DNA from: JBFLXN01 sp040755715 [NCBI: Candidatus Edwardsbacteria bacterium]
GTDB lineage: Bacteria; Edwardsbacteria; AC1; JBFLXN01
Direction of reading: 5' to 3'
DNA: 14,789 nucleotides
Assembly (NCBI GenBank): GCA_040755715.1
Contig: JBFLXN010000057.1
Span: 1 to 14,789, forward strand
Part shown: positions 6,385-12,500 of the stretch, piece by piece
Numbering within the stretch: the stretch's first letter is position 1
How the letters are laid out: each line of letters starts with the position of its first letter
Translations under genes and position numbers: made by a program
The notes under the pieces: generated by a model
The model's database searches: none
What the model saw: the letters and a program-made list of their open reading frames with translations, nothing else
What the model was told of the DNA's origin: nothing

Positions 6385-6591
6385 AGAATTCTTAAAATAG
6401 AATTAGGAATTTTTCTGTCTTCTTGAGAGACTTACATCTAATGCTTAGGATTATCTTATAAAGAACTGAATTTTAGCAAAGTGCTAACAAAAATGTATTT
6501 GCCCTTTGGGCAGTCTAGAGGGAGAAAATGACTTAGTTATTGAGCCTATTTTACTCATGTCCCTAAAATAAAATTCTTTGAGTTTGGAACG
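6385..6591. other. Intergenic stretch with two small hairpins
   Basis: No gene is seen. TTAGCA-AAG-TGCTAA (6473-6487) and TGCCC-TTT-GGGCA (6500-6512) are compact inverted repeats that could end transcription from the XRE gene at 6592. On the minus strand the second is followed by ACATTTTTG. Confidence 0.35.
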
Positions 6592-6945
6592 TCATCTACT
6601 TTTCTTTGCTATTTCAAATTTTTGCAAAGCATTGATTATCTCTAGCAAGAGGGAAATTTTCTCCGGTGTTTCCTTTTTGAAGATTTCAAGAAGTCTTTCT
6701 GTTAACTTCTTGCGACCAACTTTGGCTTTTCTTTCTTTTCTATGTATGAAAAGCTTTCCAACAGGCACATTTAATGCTTTAGCAATCTTATCTAAAGTTT
6801 CAATAGAAGGAGATCTCTTGCCTCGTTCTAATAACGCAATATAGTTATCACTTAAGCCAGTAGCTTCAGCTAAATCAGCCTGAGTCTTTTTTGCTTCTTT
6901 TCTAATAGTCCTTATCTGCTTTCCTATTTGTGTCAAAATATCCAT
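6592..6945 (-). CDS. XRE-family HTH regulator (second of three paralogues)
   Basis: The protein is 117 residues from ATG 6945, with an AAAGGAGG site 5 bases upstream. Residues 6-62 are a Cro/C1-type HTH (QIRTIRKEAKKTQADLAEAT, then GLSDNYIALLERGKRSPS). A basic linker (HRKERKAKVGRKK) precedes a helical tail (LTERLLEIFKKETPEKISLL). A minus-strand extended -10 (TGC then TATACT, complement of 6965-6970) gives a leader of only about a dozen bases. GCCTCC (6949-6954) and GGAGGC (6981-6986) bracket that -10 symmetrically. It is divergent from the plus-strand promoter at 7037-7065 and probably controls both itself and that promoter. Confidence 0.85.
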   Translation of the reverse strand: MDILTQIGKQIRTIRKEAKKTQADLAEATGLSDNYIALLERGKRSPSIETLDKIAKALNVPVGKLFIHRKERKAKVGRKKLTERLLEIFKKETPEKISLLLEIINALQKFEIAKKSR

Positions 6946-6948
6946 TTC

Positions 6949-6986
6949 GCCTCCTTTTCTGAAAAGTATAGCACTAAATAGGAGGC
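6949..6986 (-). promoter_or_regulatory. Promoter region of the second XRE gene
   Basis: The complement of 6965-6970 reads TATACT preceded by TGC, an extended -10. The inverted repeat GCCTCC/GGAGGC surrounds it, 32 bp start to start. No good -35 is seen. Confidence 0.5.
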
Positions 6987-7004
6987 AATTTGTATGGACT
7001 ATTG

Positions 7005-7065
7005 GTTATATTTTTTGCTACAATGTGATTTTTTTCTTGACAATCAGTTATAGTTATGCTATAAT
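7005..7065. repeat. Repeated operator-like site, second XRE module
   Basis: TTATAG-TTATG-CTATAA (7048-7064) is a perfect 6-bp inverted repeat inside the promoter. An imperfect copy, GTTATA then GCTACAAT, lies 41-42 bp upstream (7005-7024). Confidence 0.5.
7037..7065 (+). promoter_or_regulatory. Strong sigma70-type promoter, second XRE module
   Basis: TTGACA (7037-7042), 17 bases, TATAAT (7060-7065), with TGC before the -10 and a T-tract before the -35. It is divergent from the second XRE gene. Confidence 0.85.
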
Positions 7066-7099
7066 TTAAGAAAATTAGGAAAAAGGAAGTGATATAAGC

Positions 7100-7177
7100 T
7101 TGACAGGGAAGATACATCTTAGAAAAAGTAGACGCTGGTGGGTAAGTTTAAAGATGAACAGGATAGTTAGAAAGTGA
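7100..7177 (+). CDS. Possible very basic 25-residue peptide
   Basis: A TTG frame runs TGKIHLRKSRRWWVSL then KMNRIVRK, with 10 Lys/Arg and two Trp. AAGGAAG at 7083-7089 lies 10 bases upstream, a little far. It is the only frame in the 160-base transcript expected from the 7037-7065 promoter before the convergent XRE gene. The composition resembles cationic antimicrobial or signalling peptides, but at this length chance is a real alternative, and the TTG start lowers confidence. The transcript may be a non-coding RNA or a remnant. Confidence 0.2.
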   Translation: MTGKIHLRKSRRWWVSLKMNRIVRK

Positions 7178-7196
7178 AAAAACTTTCGTTGGAAGG

Positions 7197-7234
7197 AAAA
7201 AGTTGGTTTTCTATTCTGTATTTTTCAACTTTTT
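7197..7234. terminator. Bidirectional terminator between convergent transcripts
   Basis: AAAAAGTTG (7197-7205) and CAACTTTTT (7226-7234) form a 9-bp stem with a 20-base loop; T-runs lie on both strands. It sits where the plus-strand transcript meets the 3' end of the third XRE gene (stop at 7211-7213). The loop is long, so this is moderate. Confidence 0.4.
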
Positions 7235-7543
7235 AGCGATGTTTGTGAGAAATTTCACTGTTGAAGGTTTCATGTTGAAAAGGTATTTGAGAAGAATTTC
7301 AATTGCACGCTCTCGCTCTGTCTTCTTCTTTCTCGGTGGACATTCAAAAAACTCTCTTATTGGCACATCCAAGGTTCTAGATAGATTTTCTAATGTGGCT
7401 AGAGATGGAGCGTGAAGCCCTCTCTCGATTCCACTGATGTGATGAACACTGAGATTACATCTTTCCGCCAATTGTTCTTGGGTTAGACCCTTAGCCTTTC
7501 GTAAGCTCTTTATCTGAACTCCTAATGATTTCTTTAAGTTCAT
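7211..7543 (-). CDS. XRE-family HTH regulator (third of three paralogues)
   Basis: The protein is 110 residues from ATG 7543, preferred over the TTG at 7555 because GGAG lies 6 bases before the ATG and would be inside the longer frame. Residues 5-62 are the Cro/C1-type HTH (QIKSLRKAKGLTQEQLAERC, then NLSVHHISGIERGLHAPS). A basic linker (PPRKKKTERER) and a helical tail (AIEILLKYLFNMKPSTVKFL) follow, as in its two neighbours. A minus -10 (TATACT, complement of 7566-7571) lies 23 bases upstream of the ATG. The divergent promoter at 7629-7657 leads to the lipoprotein gene, so this regulator may control that gene. Repeats of ACTACGAGTA between the two are its probable sites. Confidence 0.85.
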   Translation of the reverse strand: MNLKKSLGVQIKSLRKAKGLTQEQLAERCNLSVHHISGIERGLHAPSLATLENLSRTLDVPIREFFECPPRKKKTERERAIEILLKYLFNMKPSTVKFLTNIAKKLKNTE

Positions 7544-7565
7544 ATTTTTCTCCAATTCTGGTATT

Positions 7566-7571
7566 AGTATA
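7566..7571 (-). promoter_or_regulatory. -10 of the third XRE gene
   Basis: The complement reads TATACT. A weak -35 (TTACCT) lies 17 bases upstream. Confidence 0.4.
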
Positions 7572-7604
7572 AATCATTTCGGAGTTATAGGTAAATACAA
7601 TATA

Positions 7605-7648
7605 ACTACGAGTAAATATATTTTTTTCTTGACATTTTACTACGAGTA
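7605..7648. repeat. Direct repeat ACTACGAGTA, probable operator pair
   Basis: Two exact copies of a 10-mer at 7605-7614 and 7639-7648, 34 bp apart. Each is itself symmetric (ACT-N3-AGT). The second lies between the -35 and -10 of the lipoprotein promoter, the first just upstream of the -35. A bound repressor would block RNA polymerase. Confidence 0.65.
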
Positions 7649-7657
7649 TGCTAAAAT
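7629..7657 (+). promoter_or_regulatory. Promoter of the lipoprotein transcript, third XRE module
   Basis: TTGACA (7629-7634), 17 bases, TAAAAT (7652-7657), TGC before the -10, and a T-tract before the -35. It is divergent from the third XRE gene. Confidence 0.8.
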
Positions 7658-7663
7658 TTATCA

Positions 7664-7822
7664 AAACTAGCAAAGGAGGTGATGCCGGTCTGCTACAGCA
7701 TAAGGTTGTTTCCAAATACCTGTGCCTGGAGATAACTGATTTGCTATAGCAGGCAAGAAACTAATTGCAAATTGAGAAAAATAGAAAAGTAAAAATTGGC
7801 ACAGGAAAAGGAGGAAATTAAA
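7664..7822 (+). promoter_or_regulatory. Structured leader with a short upstream ORF
   Basis: Before the lipoprotein ATG, the leader holds a perfect ribosome site AAAGGAGGT (7672-7680) with an ATG at 7682 opening 17 codons (MPVCYSIRLFPNTCAWR, stop at 7733-7735), though only one base separates site and start. GTCTGCTACAGCA (7688-7700) pairs with TGCTATAGCAGGC (7742-7754) at 12 of 13 positions, one of them G-U, enclosing 41 bases. A second site, AAAAGGAGG, serves the lipoprotein. The element may be an attenuator or leader-peptide control, or a scar of a lost gene. Confidence 0.4.
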
Positions 7823-8980
7823 ATGTTCAAGAAATTATTCTTCATCTCAGCGGTGCTTCTGCTTATAGGTTTGTGGGGATGTGCAAAGAAGTCAACAAAA
7901 CCGAATAATCCACCTACAACTCCAACAATTACAGCATCAGCCACAACAGTTAAAAGTGGGGAAACCGTTAATTTAACAGCATCTGCGACTGATCCTGATG
8001 GTGACCCTCTTACTTATACTTGGAGCGCAACAGGAGGTTCTTTCAACACAACATCGGGAACATCAGTAATTTGGACTGCTCCAGCAGTTAGTGACACCCA
8101 ACAGTACACAATCTCGGTAGAAGTTAAAGATGACGAAGGGGCGAGGGCAACCAGCAGTGTAAATGTGACTGTCGCGCCTCAGCCAAAACTTATGACTGAA
8201 CAGGACTTCACTGGCGATGGAACTTTAGACTTGAGAGCAGACAATGGAATAATGTGGGTTCAAGTAAATCGTGACCCAGTGCAAGGTGTAAAAGGTTTTA
8301 TCGATGCAGGTGGAATAAGTGGACAAGGTAACTTCTTGGGCATTCGCATCTTCTCGGATGGTATGGTTGATCAGACCGCTTATTGGCAGACAAAAACTTT
8401 CAGCGTTCAGATTGTAGAAAACACTTCCCAGAAGGGAATCTACAAAGTAACTTGCGTGGATACAGCTAACGGAAAGGAAGTTACAAAGGAATTCACCGTG
8501 ACTTTAGAAGCTTCTAAGGAATATGCGTGGGTTGATTATCGATATACCAACACAGGTTCTTCTTCTTGGACTTATGATGAAACTCCTAGCCATATTCACG
8601 ATGGGGCAATGCTTGCAACTGTGCAATCAGCTGAACTTCAAGACATCGAAGCCTATGTTAATGGTGTTGGTGTAATCAATCTGAAATCACTTACTTGGTG
8701 GACATCATACACGCCAGATCAAACTGCGTCCTTCTTCGTTCTCTATAGGCCTTCATCAGGAAGTGCAGTGACTTTTGGATTCAAATACTTATGGGATTAT
8801 TCAATCCATCAAGTTGTTGCCTATTACACAGGAGCTTCTCCTGCCATTGAGCCCAAATTAGAACCTATGGCAACCGAGTTTAGTCTCAGTCCTAATGCCT
8901 CAGCACGATGGAAAGCCCTGATTGCTTTTCATACAGGTGGCTACTCTAAGGGCATACAGATATACCAAGGAGCAAGGTAG
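7823..8980 (+). CDS. Lipoprotein with one PKD/Ig-like domain
   Basis: The protein is 385 residues from ATG 7823, with an AAAAGGAGG site 8 bases upstream. The N-terminus is a lipoprotein signal, MFKKLFFISAVLLLIGLWGC, so C20 would be lipidated after signal peptidase II cleavage. A Thr/Pro-rich linker leads to one PKD/Ig-like repeat (residues about 35-118: TVKSGETVNLTASATDPDGD, then PLTYTWSATGGSF). Residues 120-385 are rich in beta-forming and aromatic residues with no transmembrane segment; I do not recognise this domain. It could bind a polysaccharide or another surface ligand, but no catalytic motif is evident. Transcription probably comes from the promoter at 7629-7657 under the third XRE protein. 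The next gene on the far side is convergent. Confidence 0.8.
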   Translation: MFKKLFFISAVLLLIGLWGCAKKSTKPNNPPTTPTITASATTVKSGETVNLTASATDPDGDPLTYTWSATGGSFNTTSGTSVIWTAPAVSDTQQYTISVEVKDDEGARATSSVNVTVAPQPKLMTEQDFTGDGTLDLRADNGIMWVQVNRDPVQGVKGFIDAGGISGQGNFLGIRIFSDGMVDQTAYWQTKTFSVQIVENTSQKGIYKVTCVDTANGKEVTKEFTVTLEASKEYAWVDYRYTNTGSSSWTYDETPSHIHDGAMLATVQSAELQDIEAYVNGVGVINLKSLTWWTSYTPDQTASFFVLYRPSSGSAVTFGFKYLWDYSIHQVVAYYTGASPAIEPKLEPMATEFSLSPNASARWKALIAFHTGGYSKGIQIYQGAR

Positions 8981-9190
8981 TAAATCACAGAAATAACGAC
9001 TGCCAAGGAAGATAGTCGCCTAAGGCTTATTTGTCAAGAGAAAGAGTGTGCGATAACGAACTTTTTATCTTTTTCAAAATTCGCTAGGTCGCTAGTGGAA
9101 TGTATTTTTATTCACTGGCAACAAATAGTCAGACATCTACGAAGAAAATGATTATGATTAGATAGAATGTAACAGTAGGGGACTGCTAAG
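8981..9190. other. Intergenic after the lipoprotein gene
   Basis: No gene is seen. A weak hairpin (CTAGTGGAAT near 9094 against ATTCACTGG near 9110, with a one-base bulge) has no T-run. No clear promoter is found for the 30-codon frame that follows. Confidence 0.35.
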
Positions 9191-9283
9191 ATGACAAAAG
9201 CCAAAAGGCCAATAAGTGGATTTCTGTTTCTCTTGCTTATAGGCAGGGCAGTTTCAAGATGTGAAGAAGATGGTGGTTGTTAG
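9191..9283 (+). CDS. Possible 30-residue hydrophobic peptide
   Basis: The ATG at 9191 has AGGGG 9 bases upstream and opens 30 codons: MTKAKRPISGFLFLLLIGRA, then VSRCEEDGGC. It shows a basic start, a hydrophobic segment of about 10 residues and a Cys-containing acidic tail, like a signal peptide or a small membrane peptide. A strong terminator follows 23 bases after the stop, which suits a real transcript end. It could instead be the relic of a longer secreted protein. No family is recognised. Confidence 0.3.
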   Translation: MTKAKRPISGFLFLLLIGRAVSRCEEDGGC

Positions 9284-9305
9284 GTGAGCGAGGTTTTGAG
9301 AATGG

Positions 9306-9341
9306 AAAAGCCGTCGGTCGTCAAAGCCGACGGCTTTTTTT
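9306..9341 (+). terminator. Strong intrinsic terminator
   Basis: AAGCCGTCGG (9308-9317) pairs perfectly with CCGACGGCTT (9327-9336) over a 9-base loop, and a run of seven T follows the stem from 9335. It ends the plus-strand unit holding the lipoprotein and the 30-codon frame. Confidence 0.85.
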
Positions 9342-9559
9342 GGCTTTTGGGAGGTCAGTTCTTCTTGAACCTCCCTCGACATTATTTAGAAAATGTGACT
9401 CTTTCATAGCATGAATTCTTGCCTACTCTGAGAAATTCCCTTGAAATCTGCTGCATTTCCTTATTTCTTAGTGTGGAGTTCTTTTAGGGGGGAATAGAAT
9501 TGTTTTTGTCACAAAATAACCCTTGATTTTTCAAGCGTTTCTTGATAGTGAAATTTAAA
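9342..9559. other. Intergenic between convergent transcripts
   Basis: No gene is seen. GGGAGGT (9349-9355) and ACCTCCC (9369-9375) form a 7-bp inverted repeat. The minus-strand terminator at 9512-9539 lies here. Confidence 0.45.
9512..9539 (-). terminator. Probable terminator of the NACHT-TPR gene
   Basis: On the minus strand AACGCTTGA pairs with TCAAGGGTT over an AAAA loop (9518-9539), with one G-G mismatch, followed by ATTTT. It lies 20 bases after the stop codon. Confidence 0.5.
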
Positions 9560-12500
9560 CTACATACTATCTCTTTTTTCATACAGCCATTCAAGTGCTT
9601 TTTTTGCTGAAATCTTTGATGGATTGGAACTTAAATATATCTCAAGATCATCAATTCCTTTTCTGATTATGACTCTATTTTGATCAAGTTGAATTGCTTT
9701 TTGGAATTCTTCAATAGCTTTTTCAAGTTCGCCTTTCATCGCATATGCTACACCTAACCCATATCTGACAAGAGATATCCGCTCCTTTTTTTCTCTAATG
9801 ATGAGGGTTTTATCCTGAAAAGAGATACTCATATCCCCCAATTTGCTCCTCATTGAATAAAAGCTAGTTACTAATCTGTCTACTTTCCCTTGGTGGATAG
9901 CTTCTAACGATTTTAAATATTGATTTATAGTTTCTTCTTTTTGTTGTTTCCTATATATATCTGCCAAATTAAGAATAGCATTAAAATCTTTCGGATTTAT
10001 TGCCAACGCTTTCTCATTGCACTCTTCGGCTTTTGGCAACTTTCCTTCCTTCTCAAAAACAGTTGCTAAATTTTGCAGAGCTTGAGAATCATCTGGGTTT
10101 AAACTAAGTACAGCCTCAAAATACCTTTTTGCTTCGTCAGTTCTCTCAAGACAGAAATAAGCATTGCCCAGAACCGTATGAACTTCCCCGACAATGGGGG
10201 AATTTTGGTATAACAAAAGGTCCTGTAGTTCCTGAATGCATTTGTCAAATTCCATTTTGAGAAGAAATGCTTTACCAATGTTTAAGCGGGCTTGAATATT
10301 TTGAGGGGCTATCTCTAAACTCTTTCTAAATGCTTCTATTGCCATATTTAAATTATTACTAAATTCGCCAGATGGTAAGTTTATATATGACGCTCCTAAA
10401 CAAAATTGAATTTGCATATATTCAAATGGACAATGTTCTTTTGTATAAATTTCTAAAAAATGATTGCAGATATTAATAACATCATTGAAATTTAAATCTT
10501 GAACAGAAGTTGATAAGGAAACTCCAGTTAAGGCAAGGTCGGAAAGAACTATTACATAGTTTATTGGATACTCGCTTTTATCTAAAACTTTGATAGCCTC
10601 TGTGTAGGACTTTATGGCAAGTTTAAGGTTAGCTTCCATATCTCCAATAGTTAATGAAGAATAAAGATCTCCTAAATTAACTAAAGCATCCATATATTGA
10701 AGAGGAAAGTCATCTTTAGAATAAATGTTAAGAAGTTCCATATCGTGTTTTATTGCCTCCTTTAAATTTGAACTAATGTCACCTTTTAGCAAATTTGAAT
10801 AGGCAAAAACAAGATTTGACAAGATTTGAATATACTCTAGGGGATTTTCTTCTCTACTGTATTTATCAAGAAGTTCGTTGCATTTTTTGATGTTTTGATT
10901 TAATATTTCATCGTAAGGATAAGACCCGGCTAACTGAGCATATGTAGATGATAGATGGTTTTGTATCTCTATATGTTCAAGGGGATAATCATTAGAAGTA
11001 CATTTTTTCAAAGCCTCTTCAAAATTTCTCTTAGCCTCATCAAATTCTAATAATTCCAGGTAGATAGACCCTAATGCATCTTTAGTAAGCGCTGCTTCTA
11101 AATCAATATTTTCTTTTTCATAAATATTGAGAGCTTTATTATACGCGTCTATCGACTTGTATAGAGACGATCTCCGGTCGAGGTCGGAATTTCCTGCCGG
11201 AAGCTGAAAATAAAAATTACCGATATTAACTTGGATATTTGCATATTCTTTTGGGAATTTCTCTTTATCAAGCTCCTCTATGGCTTCCTCACATAAGTAA
11301 ATAGAATGTTTTAAGTTGTCTCTGTATGAACCTGATGGTAATTGTGCATAAACAGATGCTAGCTGAGATATTATACTTATGTATTCTGCAGGAAAAATTT
11401 CTTTTGGATATATACTAAGGACTTCGTTAAATGCTTCAATGGATTTCTCCAAATTTATCTTTCGTCCACCTTTCAACAATTTACTGAAACAGATTCCTAA
11501 ATTATCCTGTATTTGAGCGTATTCTCCCGGATATTTTGCTTTTTCAAAAACCTCTAAGGATTCTTGAAACAAATCGGTGGCTTTCTTTAAATCGGATTGG
11601 GACGACAAGCTCATATAGCACTCACCTAATTTTAGCTTTATCTGTCCATAATAGTTAGGGTAATTCTGTTTTCTATAAATAGTTAAAGACTTTTCATAAG
11701 CTTTAATAGCATTCTTTAGATTTAATTCTTCATTATTTTTTTCAAATAATAAAGAGTAAGCAAATCCAATGTTATATTCCGCCTCTGCATATTTTGATGG
11801 ATTTTCTAAAGGTGAATATACTTTAAGAGATTCTTTATAGGATTTGATTGCTTCATTTAAACTTAAGGTTCTATCCTCATCTTTTAATGATAAATAGCCA
11901 TGTCCTAAATTAAATTGTGTTTCAGCATAAAAGTCAGGAGTATCTTTGAGGTTCAAGATTTCTATAGCCTCTTTGAGATTAGTAATCGCTTCTTCAGAGT
12001 TAGGTTTGCCATCGTCTTTTGGTAACCGAGTATATGCAATCCCTAAGGCAAGTTTGGATTTTGCGTATTCCTGGGGGTGTTCATCTTTATCAAAAAATTT
12101 TAGTGCCTTATTGATATAATAAAAAGTTTGTTTTGAATTTGAAATAGTGTCTCCTGAAGGTAGGCGAACAAATTCAAGTCCAAGATTAAGACATATCGTA
12201 GCACTATTTTCTATCGAAACGATTCCTTCGGTTAATTCATTTAACAATCTTTCTATAGATTGAAGTCCTCTTATCTGCTGATCAATTATCTCCGCATCGT
12301 CAGCAGTTGGATTTAAATCAAGACAACTCTGCCAATATCTTATTGCTTCATTATATTCTTTTTGCGCCTCAAGAACAATTGCCAACTCTTTGTAAAGCTG
12401 GTAATTCATCGGCTCTTTTTTAATGGCATCCTTAAACTTTGCGATGGCAACATCTATATTCCCCTTATTGATATCTACCCTTGCTAAGAATAAGTGAGGA

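Noticed and set aside
6490-6530. 12-codon ORF MYLPFGQSRGRK
   Set aside because: No ribosome site or promoter; the codons are mostly the hairpin at 6500-6512.
7605-7648. Two ACTACGAGTA copies as the start of a CRISPR-like array
   Set aside because: Only two 10-base copies, at promoter positions; they fit operator sites.
9349-9375. Inverted repeat GGGAGGT/ACCTCCC as a terminator
   Set aside because: No T-run on either strand and a 13-base loop; the better terminators are at 9306-9341 and 9512-9539.
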